64,000 bases of DNA from Hemibagrus wyckioides (taxonomy: Eukaryota > Chordata > Actinopteri > Siluriformes > Bagridae): contig NC_080710.1 of assembly GCF_019097595.1 (NCBI RefSeq), positions 15,158,280 to 15,222,279 on the forward strand. The letters run 5' to 3'. Below the pieces are notes generated by a model that had not been told where the DNA came from, searched no databases, and saw only the letters and a list, made by a program, of their open reading frames with translations. Positions 22,659-33,401 of this stretch are shown piece by piece (within the stretch, counting starts at the first letter, position 1; every line of letters starts with the position of its first letter). The position numbers and the translations under genes are program-made.

Positions 22659-23203
22659 TATACACCAATCAGGCATAACATTATGAGTACTGACAGGTGA
22701 AGTGAATAACACTGATGATCTCCTCATCATGACACCTGTTAGTGGGTGGGATATATTAGGCAGCAAGTGAACATTTTGTCCTCAAAGTTGATGTGTTAGA
22801 AGCAGGAAAAATGGACAAGTGTAAGGATTTGTGCGAGTTTGACAAAGACCAACTTGTGATGGCTAGACAACTGGATCAGAGCATCTCCAATACTGCAGCT
22901 CTTGTGGGGTGTTCCCGGTCTGCAGTGGTCAGTATCTATCAAAAGTGGCTCAAGGAAGGAGCAGTGGTGAACCGGTGACAGGGTCAGGGGCAGCCAAGGC
23001 TCACTGATGCACGTGGGGAGCGAAGACTGGCCCGTGTAATCTGATCCAACAGACGAGCTACTGTTGCTGAAATTGCTGAAGAAGTTAATGCTGGTTCTGA
23101 TAGAAAGGTGTCAGAATACACAGTGCATGACGGGTCAGAGCTGTTCTGGCAGCAAACACAATATTAGGCAGGTGGTCATAATGTTATGCCTGATCAGCGT
23201 ATA
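22659..23203 (+). mobile_element. Tc1-like deletion derivative with both TIRs (family C)
   Basis: The left end TATACACCAATCAGGCATAA and the right end (its inverse, TTATGCCTGATCAGCGTATA) are about 27-base inverted repeats ending in ..CATAACATTATGA, bordered by TA-type ends. Only the first part of the transposase region remains (helix-turn-helix plus part of the second domain), then the sequence jumps to the 3' end near 23140. The 545-bp element is a MITE-like internal deletion of a full Tc1 of about 1.2-1.6 kb. It could be moved in trans by a related transposase. Confidence 0.88.
22811..22978 (+). pseudogene. Truncated Tc1 transposase, DNA-binding domain only
   Basis: A 55-codon frame from ATG at 22811 to TGA at 22978. 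Residues 13-50 ([30 protein letters not shown]) form the N-terminal paired-like helix-turn-helix that binds the TIR in Tc1 transposases. After the stop, the frame continues as recognisable transposase sequence (TDARGERRLARV) in another reading state, so this is a decayed gene with a premature stop, and the DDE catalytic domain is deleted. If expressed it could bind element ends without cutting; that is speculative. The start ATG is the first one downstream of the left TIR in the right frame. Confidence 0.7.
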
Positions 23204-24179
23204 TCTGTTTATAAATTATAACTGATGCTGTTCTGATGCTGAAACATTTTAAAGATCCGAGATTGAGCTCTGGATTCAGTAGGAATCACACCTGCACATG
23301 AACAGTGTGTTCGTGTTAGATACACCTAAATCTGCTTTAACTTTTACAAACAGTTGTTGTTATACTGTTGTATGTGCTGGACAATGTATCTGACATGGAG
23401 CTTTATGCACATTTATGAGTGCATTAAAACTGGAACTAATTAACACTAATTCCTTTTAATTAAGTTTAAGAGATGTCAGTAGAGTTTCCATGCAGTATTC
23501 AGATTGCAAAGTGCTAGGCTTTTCAGATCCTACATTTATTTGTTGGTGTTTCTCCAGTATTTATGTTACAGTTAATGATTTCAATGGGAAAACTGTCTTG
23601 TTTATTTAACACTTCTTCACGATTTTGCACTTATTGAAAACACTTCTTATTGTATTCGTTTATTCTTAGTTTCTCTGAATGACTCATTGTTAGTTATTGT
23701 GGGTTTCCCAAGTATGCTGTAATCTCACTTTGTAAGCAGTTAACAGGAAACTGTTATGCTTTATGACCAGGAGTTAAATTAGGATTTATGATGTTGGGGA
23801 GCTCTACGTTTAAAGGCCTCATAATTTAACAATCAACAATTCATTTATACATTAAGTACAGTTGGTGATTGATTCTAAGCATACAAGAGGTATGTGTATC
23901 AGCTCTGTGGATTGTTTCTCTTTTTGCAGATAACAGAACTACTAAGGACTTATTCAATTAGTAAACCAAACTCAAATATTTATATAATGAATATTATTAA
24001 AGTTAACAAAATGTTTGCCTACTTGTGTGCTCATTGTGGTCCATAGTGCCAGGGAATAGTTGCTTATGTGTTAACTAACTAACTTCCTTCAAAACGTTAA
24101 GACCGGTAACAATATCCACTGTTGGACAATAATAAAAAATAAATTTCCCAGACATGTGGTAGTCAGTGTTTATGAGATA
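23204..24179. other. Gene-free AT-rich spacer
   Basis: Nothing recognised. Confidence 0.6.
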
Positions 24180-24400
24180 TGAGATATTACTGAAACTACT
24201 GGTTACTGTCTGTTTGGATGTCTGTTTTGCATGTTCACCCAGTGACCATGTGAGTTCCTCTGGGTTCTCCAGTTTTGGAAAGGCTACAGGAAATGTCATT
24301 CTAGGTGTAAATGAGTATGTAAATTTTTCTGTCTGTGTTTTGGTGTCCTGCAATGGACAAGCATCTCATTTAAGTCATATTCCTATCCCCAGTGTTTTAT
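24180..24400 (+). mobile_element. Degenerate SINE (V-SINE-like core)
   Basis: Blocks TTTTGCATGTTCACCCAGTG, TCCTCTGGGTTCTCCAGTTT, CTAGGTGTAAATGAGTATGT and TCCTGCAATGGACAAGCATC match, in order, the core and tail of a fish SINE. The head is missing or too diverged. It abuts the Tc1 relic that starts at 24401. Confidence 0.6.
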
Positions 24401-24771
24401 GTCAGCACAAACCAGTCTGATTATTCTCCTCTGTCCACTCTCACCAAAAAAGCCATGCCAGCACAAAGCTGCTGCCTAATATATGCCTTTTGTTGTTGTT
24501 GTTGTTGTTGTTTGCACCACACTCTGTAAACTCTTGTCTGTTGGACATGAAAGGGGAAATCAGCAGTTTATGAAATAGTCAACCTAGCCATCTGGCACCA
24601 ACGATCATGCCATGGTCGACATAAATGTGATTATTGTGGTGTTTGTGAGCATCATGAGTTGTGTTTACATGATTTTATGCACTGTGGTGCTGTTACATGA
24701 TTGGCTGATTGGATAACTGTGTGAATGAGTAGCAGTAAAGGTGTTCCTAATAAAGCGGTCACTTAGTATAT
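24401..24771 (-). pseudogene. Tc1-like transposase 5' fragment with TIR (family A)
   Basis: Same family and orientation as 19094-19520, but with its 5' inverted repeat kept at the right end (GTTCCTAATAAAGCGGTCAC, near 24741-24761). Contains ACCAGTCTGATTATTCTCCT, AAATCAGCAGTTTATGAAAT, CATCTGGCACCAACGATCAT and GTTACATGATTGGCTGATTG. A (TTG)n tract at 24489-24511 has expanded within it. Only the first third of the element remains and no frame is intact. Confidence 0.82.
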
Positions 24772-24824
24772 AGAGTATAGGTTTACTTCACTTAAAGGTT
24801 CGAGTTCTGAAGTGAGAGAAAGCT

Positions 24825-24915
24825 AATCAAACATAAAGAGATTTTTCATAACCTTTTTTTTTTACCCATCTCTCCCCTGGATGCCAATAATTCTGGAGCT
24901 GACTATCTATATAAA
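24825..24915 (-). mobile_element. Tc1-like 5' end fragment, related to the 3.4-4.3 kb element
   Basis: The right end, GATGCCAATAATTCTGGAGC followed by TGACTA, is the inverse of a Tc1 TIR, and TAATCAAACATAAAGAG plus TTTACCCATC upstream align with the right end of the element at 3355-4287. Only about 90 bases remain. Confidence 0.55.
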
Positions 24916-27900
24916 GTGGAAAATTTAATTCATACAGTAGGTGCTATGAGCAGTGTGAAATGAAATCTATGCCACTGCCGCTCGCTCCCTCATCTTGTTT
25001 CACTCAAACATTCACACACACTGCTTTTTTTTCTAGTTCTAACAGAGGCTCAGTGATCTGTAAGATTTTGGTGTAATAATATAATACATTTTTGACCTTT
25101 CAATACTATTTATTACCTGTACATTATACTTTCACTGTGATTTTTTTCCCCAGAGAAATATAGGATATTTCATTGTATTAGTTGAGGATAACATACTTCT
25201 AGATGATTTTTTCCCTATTCCTGTTTAGGAGAAAAGGGAAGATTGCCATAAGCATTTAATTTTCAAGATGTCTTACAGACAAATGAGAAAGGCATAATGG
25301 CTCATTCTACACTGACAGAGTGCTGAAAGATTTCAGAGATGTTTCTCTTTAATAGCCCATGAGAGACTTGGATGAAAAGTAGTTCATATTCAGGCACAGA
25401 GCAAAACGAATGGAAGACTAAAGAAACATGCATAATTTCAGATAGTAGTTTAACTTGGCCTTTGAACCAACACCAAGATGAACCATAACTGTTTTAAAGA
25501 AACCTATCAAAAATAAAACAAACAAACAACAAAAAAAGACTTAGGGATCTTTAGTTAGTGATAAAGTCCATGATTCATTTCTCATGGGGAATATTTAAAA
25601 GATCATAAGTCCCACCCATATTTTTTTGTGATGGTTATGACCAAAAATGTTTGATTTATTTTACTTGTGTGCATAAAAGTCTTCTTTCAAATTCCTATCA
25701 GTGAAGATACTTATGTAACTATTAATGTACAATGCACCTGAAATGAAGCAGGTTTTGAGTGAATATGTGTTTTGATGATGTGACATGACACCTCTTAGCC
25801 TAAATCTGCAGAAAATCTTTGGCAATTTTGAAAAAATGCAAGCTTCTTTAAATATCATGAAGTTTGCTTGACTTTGTGTTCATTTCTGCAATTGCAAAAT
25901 TGTGAAATCCTGGAGGGACTGTTTAAGTTTATGTGATATGTTTCCTGAAAGACAGAACATCCAGAATTTAGATTTGTATATTTTTCAGGAGTATAGAATA
26001 CTAGTTTGTTGATTATCAATGATTTTATAATATAAACTGAATAGATAAGTACTTTTTTTTGCCAAACAACAGCATTTCTACAATTTTAGTAAACACCATT
26101 ATTTTGTTTAGCTCACAAACTTTTTTGTTTAGCTCACAAACTTTCACACATACTCTGCATATCTATGCTTAGAACTAGGATTTTATTTCCTGAAATATCT
26201 TATTCTTTAAATATCTTATTCTTTAACATATTCTTTAAATAATGTCCTCTGGGTGTGTATATGGGTTCCAGCTACTGGATAATTTCCCCAGTAATGAGGC
26301 CTCAGGTGACAGAAACCTCTAGCTATTCCTATCTATCTTTTCCTGAAAGTGGACAGTGTATGAATGTGGTTAGTGTTATCATGTGGCTGTGTGTGTATGT
26401 GTGTGTATGAACAAGTCATATTCACTGTGTTTTACGGATTGTTTGCATAATCATTGCGCTTATGGGGTGTTTACTATGGTCCTTCTCTACAGTACAGGTG
26501 AATGTATAGTTGTGTATGTACAGTACATATACGTATGTGATTCAACACCATTTTGAAGCAGATGCCCCCCATGAACAGTAAGGAGTTTTGAAGAACATAA
26601 TTTTGAGTTCTGAACATAGCTGTCACTGGAAGTTACCGGTTGCTTGGAGTTATGTTAGAAGAAATAAAAGTGATCATCTGAAACTGAGGCTGTTAGAGAT
26701 TGAAAAGCCAAAATTGTGAACTAAACTGATTCTGGGTATCACAAGAAAAAGCCTGCTGTGGAATCATTTGGAGCACTTTCTCTTCACCACAAAAACTGGG
26801 CTCAGAGGAAAAAGCAAAGCTGCCAAAGAAAATTACTCGGATAAATCTATCGGGAAATAATTCTAAAACCCCACTGTGGTTTTATTGACCATGAAAAATA
26901 TGAAGCAGAAACAATACTTGGGTAAACTATTACTATACAACATATATGAGGGACCTAAAGCATAATAGTTTCGTATTGTACACACAATACTTTCATTTCT
27001 GAATAGCCAACAAGTTTTTGAGGAAAATTTTTTTCTTAAAATGTCTTATGATGTCTCAATATTGTTCTTCTGATTGAATTCACCAGCACCGTTATTAGAT
27101 TTTTTTATTGTATGTAACTTTGTTCTAGCAACTTTGGAGAACATAAGAAAAATAAGCCTGCCTTTCAGAGCACTACCTTGTGTCCTTCTATTTTCCTGTG
27201 ACCTAGAGAGAAAATTGCAGTAGCCTTATCCTGGATATTCAATCACAACTTAGTGAGTTTGTGATTAGGCTGCTGCACATGATAATATGTAAATGTACTT
27301 CTTCAGTGGCTGATTTTATAAGCCTGGGACAGGGAAAATGTGTCATCTTTTGTCTAGAGCTTTTGTTGCCTTATTGCCTTTAGATAGAATTTTTAGTTAG
27401 TCGATTATAAAGGTCACAGTTTAAGAAGCATGACTAACAGCGGGCTTTATGAATGTAAAATGGTTTCGAGATTAAGAACTCAATGGTTCATCCTCGTCTT
27501 AGACTGAATTACATCCTACACAGAGACTATCCATTGGAAAAGTATTTATCTCTGGAAAGCTGGTTCATTAAACACTAACTTAAACATTTTTGAAAAGAGA
27601 CTAGATTTTTTTTTCCATCTTTAGTAACCACTTGGTCAAGGAAAAGGGTAGAGAGAGATGACCAGGAGCTTTTGGGAGGTAAGGAGGAAACTGGAGAACC
27701 CAAAGGTAACCTGTGCAGACAGGGAGAAATGATGAAAAGTTTGGAGCTGTTTGGAGGCAGTGCCACAGCCTCAGAGTTATTTTATCTAAGTATATATATA
27801 TTGGGAGATTATCATTTTCTTCAGCCAGTCTGATATTAGTCCACGTCTCCCTTCCCTTAAACTATAAAACTATAAACTGTACTCAAAGGTTTGTCAAAAT

Positions 27901-27999
27901 ACATTTTTATTTACATTCACTCATTTAGCACACGGTTTTATTTAGCATTTACAAATAAGGAAATACAAACAAAATACTAAGTATCAACGTATCCACGCC
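24916..27999. other. Gene-free AT-rich spacer
   Basis: Mostly unique AT-rich DNA. It contains small tandem duplications at 26103-26144 and 26193-26235, a few TG runs (26384-26408), and no open frame with a recognisable domain. Upstream distal elements of the promoter at 28 kb might lie here, but I see none clearly. Confidence 0.55.
26103..26144. repeat. 21-bp tandem duplication
   Basis: TTTGTTTAGCTCACAAACTT occurs twice back to back. Fifty bases on, AAATATCTTATTCTTT is also duplicated (26193-26224), with a third partial copy. Confidence 0.9.
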
Positions 28000-28264
28000 T
28001 TTTTAAATCAGCGCTTTGTAAACATGTCGGTTCACTGTTTACACTGACGTCCGAATCCGCTTAAAAAAAAACCGCTGAGGGGAAACTTTGAAAGAGAATT
28101 AAATAAAGACTTTTCTCAGCCTGCTATTGGACAGACGCCGTGTAAGTCAATACACCGGGGCGTGGCTTTAACAGAACACGCCCACAGTATCGAGTCGCTC
28201 GCTTGAGCGCAGTCTGCCTTCGCGTTGTAGGCGTGTGTGTGTATATACACTAACGTTTTCTGAA
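28000..28264 (+). promoter_or_regulatory. CpG-rich promoter with CCAAT and GC boxes
   Basis: CpG dinucleotides become frequent compared with the preceding 27 kb. Inverted CCAAT box CTATTGG at 28124-28130, GC-box-like GGGGCGTGG at 28157-28165 and CACGCCC at 28177-28183 lie within 60 bases, followed by GTATATAC at about 28240-28250 as a weak TATA-like site. The transcription start is probably about 28200-28270. A gene running right is suggested by the splice donor at 28412. Bidirectional activity is possible. Confidence 0.6.
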
Positions 28265-28412
28265 CTAAAGAAAAGGAAAAAATATACAGAAAGCGCATGG
28301 GAAAAAAACTCTGCCAAATAACACCTTTGTAAATTACGTGTTCGTTTTGCGGACAGGCTTCTTTCTCTGCACGGAGTCAGCTTTCAGCTTGGACATCGCG
28401 GGAAAAACGAAG
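28265..28412 (+). other. Candidate non-coding first exon
   Basis: CpG-rich leader ending AACGAAG^GTAAAT, a good splice donor at 28412/28413. The only ATG in it (near 28297) opens an 11-codon frame ending TAA, typical of an upstream open frame in a 5' UTR. The exact start is unknown. The downstream coding part of the gene was not found, so this would be an untranslated first exon followed by a long intron. Confidence 0.45.
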
Positions 28413-28928
28413 GTAAATGGCCTGTATTTATTCTCTTGTCGGAAGTTTTTTTTCCATTAGTAACTCTGGGAATGGAAATTCAGCCTTGTGTGTGTTGGGA
28501 GGATTTCTAATGAGATGCTGTTTGCAGCACTGGGAATGGATTTGGGCTTGTGTGTGTTTTCCAGTGCTGCGCGACACAAAGCCCGTCTTGCGCTCACCAC
28601 TGCAATTTAAAGTCCTGCACAGAGCTACGCCAGTCTGCCTCCTTCTTATCAACACAGCAGGGTGTTAGGTGGATGATATTGTTTGAGCGTGACATTGTTT
28701 TTTTTTCCCCCTTTCCACGAAAGCTGATTTCATTGCGATCCTTTATTGCATTTTGCGCTCCTCGATTTTTGTTTCTCTCCACGCGGCTATTGTTTGCACC
28801 TAATCATGGTGCAGTGTTTGTTAAAACGCGGCTCGGAAAAATCTCGGCGCTCGTGTTGATGGGAAACAGGCGTCCGGTTGCTTTTAGAGGAGAGCTCTTC
28901 TTCTTCATTATTATTTTTTTTTTTGCAG
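28413..28928 (+). promoter_or_regulatory. CpG-rich first-intron segment
   Basis: CpG-rich DNA continues to about 28880 (CTGCGCGACAC, CGGCGCTCG). It ends in a long T-rich tract and TTTTGCAG. Open frames on both strands here (28417-28668, 28550-28960 plus; 28428-28655, 28594-28782 minus) reflect CpG richness and lack any domain. Confidence 0.4.
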
Positions 28929-29110
28929 AGGAAACGGAGGTGATGAAGTTGCAGCGGTGAAGGGACAGGATGCCAGCTGGCACTGCTGTGTGGATGAAGG
29001 GGATCAGAGCGCAGTTTGAACATGTCAGTCACGGAAGCGTTACGTCCTTCTTTAATCTAATGATCAGTGTGTGTATGTGTGTATATAGGTATATGTACAC
29101 ACAGCCATAG
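28929..29110 (+). CDS. Candidate exon with 46-codon frame
   Basis: A strong polypyrimidine tract and CAG acceptor at 28928 precede this segment. The first useful ATG, at 28970, has A at -3 and opens a 46-residue frame (MPAGTAVWMKGIRAQFEH..) ending TAG at 29110. The second half drifts into a TG-rich tract (VCMCVYRYMY) and is not protein-like, so if coding the exon probably ends early, for example at CAT^GTCAGT (29023/29024), a mediocre donor. An upstream ATG at 28943 gives only five codons. I do not recognise the peptide. It could also be an alternative first exon or plain 5' UTR. Confidence 0.22.
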
Positions 29111-29247
29111 GCAAGAGTTTTCCTAAAAAACAGATTGACTAGGCTAAGTTTGAGGACGCTGGAGTGTGTTGCGCATCTTGGTCAGCTCGGTCACGCCGTG
29201 TGGCGCTGATGGAAGAGCAGACATGGATCCAAATAACGCTCACTGCT

Positions 29248-29310
<63 letters not shown>

Positions 29311-30483
29311 GTGTCATTTTTGGCGTTGGCTTTATTTAATGCCCCCACCTCTTGTGAACTGTAACGCATTAACAGAAAATGAAAGCGTGTTCAGTTATTA
29401 CACTAGTTATTTGTTTATCACTTGTACTCTCAGACCAGCAGTAAGCGCTCTCCAGAGACATTTTCCCCCACAGCAATAGTCTAAACTAAGTCATTTGTTA
29501 AGGTCACAGCAATCGCCGTCTCTTCATTCTCCTAAGTGAATAAGCTAATAAATTGATTGCTGTGCTCTAAGCTATTTTTTGCACACATTTCCCCATCTTT
29601 TTCATGTCAGAGAACAGTTTTTTTTTTTTTTAAAGAGTGTACTTTAGACGTAATTGCTATATAAGTGCTCTTAAAAAGACAGAAAGATTCTGATGTTTTT
29701 TCTCCTCTAGAGGAGAATAACCTGAGTGGACTTTGTGATGGTAAAATCCTGGCATTTTCTCTTTGAAATATGATTTTTTTTTTCTCCTTTTCCATGCGTC
29801 AGAGTGAAAGAGTAATGCTGCATAAGACACTCAACTGATCCGAATGAATATTTAACGCTTTGACATTCTGTTTCTTTCTTTCACAATGCTTTTAGACATG
29901 TATAGAATATGACATTTTAGACTATAGAAATTAAACACGTGATCCAGTTCCCATTTTCCACGACATTAACAGAGGCGATGTAACAGACAATATGGGCGTG
30001 CTTTATCATGAGATAATCAGATAAGGAAATGAACTGGCTTGTTAATGTAATAAAGAGAAAGGGCTGATTTATGTTCCTGCCAAGACACATAAACATAAAA
30101 CTGTGCAGAAATGTAAATCTTGACGAATTTTTTTGACAGGCACTTGTGCACGCAGACATCAATGTTCCCTGCTTGTGGCAGTGTAAATCAGCTCGTGATG
30201 TCACTGCAGTGTCATGAGAAAATGAAGCAGAACAGTCACAGTAAACAAACAGAGCGTATCACTTGCTTGCTTTGTAGTCCTACATTTACAATATTTAGCA
30301 TATGTTCTTATCAAGAGCAAGTATCAGAAGCCCTCTTGCTAGTTAAATAGGTCTGGGTCTAAGAAAGTCATTAAGTTAAAACAATCTTAGTGAGGAGTTG
30401 GTACAGCAACGATTTATTTATTTTTTGGTAATTAATGGTCATTTAAGTGTTTATTTAGAAGGTGTTTAGTCCGAGTCAGTGAC
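29111..30483. other. Intron-like spacer
   Basis: Contains the (TC)29 array at 29250-29308; otherwise unique, with several long T runs. No exon supported. Confidence 0.5.
29250..29308. repeat. (TC)29 microsatellite
   Basis: Uninterrupted TC run about 900 bases downstream of the promoter's first donor. Confidence 0.96.
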
Positions 30484-30869
30484 TCAACTGTTCAGACAGC
30501 CAGGAGAACCTTGGTGCCAGGACAGAGAGCATGTTTCTGAGGCATATATTCCTTGACTCTTGAGAGATAGCAGGTTACAGCAGCTACATGCTGGATGGTG
30601 GCGTGGTGCAGAGTGAGGTGTGATGAGTGTCTTCATGTAGGTGGCGGTCTGTTTGTGGCTTTGTAAGCAAGCATCCATGTTTTCAAACTTGATGGAAATA
30701 TACAGGAAGTCAGTGGATGGGTTGTAGCAGTGGGATGAGGTCGGGTCAGAGAGAACTTGAAAACAAGTGGTGCAGCTGCATTCTGGATCAGTGATGGAAC
30801 ACTGGGGAACACCTGATGTTTAATCGTGTCCCCGTCCTGACATCGCCAAGCTGTTCCAGAAGTCTCCAT
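30484..30869 (-). pseudogene. LINE reverse-transcriptase C-terminal remnant (L2/Rex1-like)
   Basis: On the minus strand, starting near 30830, the peptide reads SLIQNAAAPLVFKF, then after a gap MLAYKATNRPPPTYMKTL, then SAPRHHPACSC. Vertebrate L2/CR1/Rex-type non-LTR elements have LIQNAAARLVF..HWLP...FK.LMLAYKA..G.AP.YL..L at the end of the polymerase, so order and spacing fit. There is a frameshift around residue LKTWM and the conserved HWLP segment is changed to HPLTSCIF. It is a short inactive fragment. The 3' UTR and catalytic core are absent. Confidence 0.78.
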
Positions 30870-33240
30870 ATATCTGGAAAATTCATATCTTCCAAAATTG
30901 TTAAAAATTGGTAAAAGAAGAATGTTTTGAAATCATTCGCATGGCTGGATCAGGAAATGGTCACAAGGTTGCACTGGACATGCAGTTACATGCAGATTGT
31001 TTACTCAAGTTTATAGTGAGTGTGAGGGACAACTGCAATCATGTAGAGTTATGGAAATAAAGTGACGTTTAGCTAAAAAGAGTTCCTTTCTGGTATGACT
31101 GGAAACTTTTGGGATAGCCTGCATAAGCTCTTCCCCTTATTGCACAGCATACACATGAACATAAGTGATAGAAAGATGCTCAGAGTCTGTGCAAAATGTG
31201 CAAACATGCATGGAGTCAAAATTGTAATACTGTAATATTAATTCAGGGCTTGGAGATGGCAGACTGATCTTGACTGATTTGTTGTTGTTTTTTTTAGTCT
31301 GGGCACCACTCAGGCTCCCACACAGAGGTTAAATAGTTTGTGTGTGTGGAGGTTTTAGAAACGTTATTATCATAGTATTGTTCTATTCTGACAAAAATAA
31401 TCTCTTTAGTTACAAAACAGCAGCAAAATTAAACATTGCATTTTTATGTCTTTGTTTCCTGTATTATTAATGCCAGAAGAAACGTTAAGTTTTTTTTTTT
31501 TTCCCGGTCAGGTTTTTACGAAGGGTGAGCGATCTTGTTCTCTTAAACTGTAAACTTGCTTCTACCTTTCCCAAGCCTCACATCACCAGGCCCTTTGCTG
31601 GTGTGGGTAATGATGCATATAGCCCGGGGTGTAATTTTACTTCCAATTTCCGCCGCTGTAGTTTTGCCCTAAATGATGTTACGCTGGCGTTGTGTTGCGG
31701 ATGACTGTGCCTTCCTAATGGCTCTTTGGGTAATGACTGCTGAAATAGGCTTGGTGCTATGAGCACTGATCTAAGCCATCTAACATTCAGTATCTTTTTG
31801 CTCAATTCTTTTCTCCTTTTTCGTCCGTCCCACCAGGCCTCAGATTGACACATTTTACATTTGAACCTTGTTTGCACCATTATAACACTTTTTTTTTAAA
31901 CGACAGACAGTTAAAAGACTTTCTGAAAAGAGCAGGTTTGTAGCACATGTCACGCTTCCTAATATTTGTAGCACTTTGTTCTGTTTCCTTCATATTTCAC
32001 ACTGATTGTCGTGACAGTGCAGCCAATAGCTGGAAGATACACCTGGGGGCAAAATTAAAAGGCAGTAGGAGTTTTTTTTTTAATAGGCAAGAGTGCTGCA
32101 TTTTCCTGCATGGTTGCTCATGTCCAGTACTAGGCCTTGTCCCCGCTGGGGAGTGAATTATTACCTGTCAGACGTGAAGCCTCCACATCGTCCATAACCT
32201 GAGTGTGACATCGGGGCAGCAGAGCCAATGCAGAAGGCACGACCAGCTAGCCTTGGCCTTCGAGCATGGGTTCCTCTATCTGTGTGGGGGAAACATATTA
32301 CACTGCTGCTGTAGCCGACGTAAACTGCATAGAAAACGCTTAAGCAGCTTCTGCTGTATTTTAGGACATATTCCTTTATACCTTCACTCAAACACTTTAC
32401 AAGCTTCTGACCTTGCTATTTTTGTTTTATGTAAGGTTAAATATGTTAAACTTACTGTATTTGAGGATTAAGCCTCTACCAAAATAACAGCCTGGCTATT
32501 TACAGGTAAGCAACTGAAAGTGTTGATGAGTAAATTGAGTAAAATCTGAATACCAGACATTCAGGAGGTAATGCTTACGTGACTCAAGTTTCTGTTTTTT
32601 TTTTTCGTGTCTTATACATCTCAGACTGTCTGGTTGAAGATTCGGGGAAAACAACATGGTAATTACTACTAAAGGGAGTTAAGACTTCGAAAGCCAAGTT
32701 TTAGGCAAGGTTAAAAAGGAGCAGGAGTGTGTCCTGGACTTCACTTTGGACAAGTTACAGACCTCAGCGCTCATTTCCATGCAGCTCTCGGACAGACTGG
32801 CCGGCTTCCAGTGGGTTTTGTAAGCCATTTATCAGAAACTTTAACCCCTTTGTCAAACATGTTGTTTGGTGCTGCTGGCAAATCTACACTGACCACAGAA
32901 GTAGAAGGACAAAGAATCGACATCTGCCCCACTGCCTGCTGGACAGTGCTGCGCTACCAAATACAAACAGTACATAGGAAATGGCAGCAAATGAACAAGT
33001 AACAACCGATAAAGAGACCGAGACGCAGCTCTTGTGAAACACAATGCCTCCAATTGTCCTGGACTTTCATTTCCCTTACGTATTGTGTGTGCTTAGGTGT
33101 GAAGCTGGAGGAGGCAAACCAATGGGTTGTTGAAATCCGTGTGAGAAAGCATCTTCTCCCTGTGCCAAGAGTCTGAACTAAGCAGGAGTATAAATGTGTT
33201 ATTGTTTTTTTTAAACCATTTTGGTCAAAATCTAAAAGTA
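30870..33240. other. Intron-like spacer, possible regulatory block
   Basis: 31560-31830 is repeat-free and rich in TAATGA/TAATTT sites (GGGTAATGATGCATATAGC, GTGTAATTTTACTTCC), resembling an enhancer. A 100-codon minus-strand frame over it has no domain. At 32727-33002 two plus-strand frames are open together for 80-90 codons, which I read as chance. Confidence 0.4.
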
Positions 33241-33242
33241 GT

Positions 33243-33401
33243 TTGTGTGTGTGTGTGTGGTTGTGTGTCTGTTTGTGTATGAGTGTGCATGTGTTTGTAT
33301 ATACAGTGTGTGTGTATGAGTGTGCATGTGCTTTATATACAGTGTGTGTGTGTATGAGTGTGCATGTGTATGTATACGTGTGTGTGTGTGTGTGTGTGTG
33401 A
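33243..33401. repeat. TG array containing a 37-38-bp minisatellite
   Basis: GTATGAGTGTGCATGTG recurs at 33277, 33314 and 33352, with ATATACAGTGTGTG between copies, giving three units of period 37-38 bases embedded in (TG)n. The His-Thr rich minus-strand frame is an artefact. Confidence 0.92.

Noticed and set aside
31578..31880. 100-codon minus-strand frame
   Set aside because: Sequence looks like motif-rich non-coding DNA; no domain.
32727..33002. Two overlapping plus-strand frames of 80-90 codons
   Set aside because: Two frames open together suggests few stops by composition, not coding selection; no recognisable domain.
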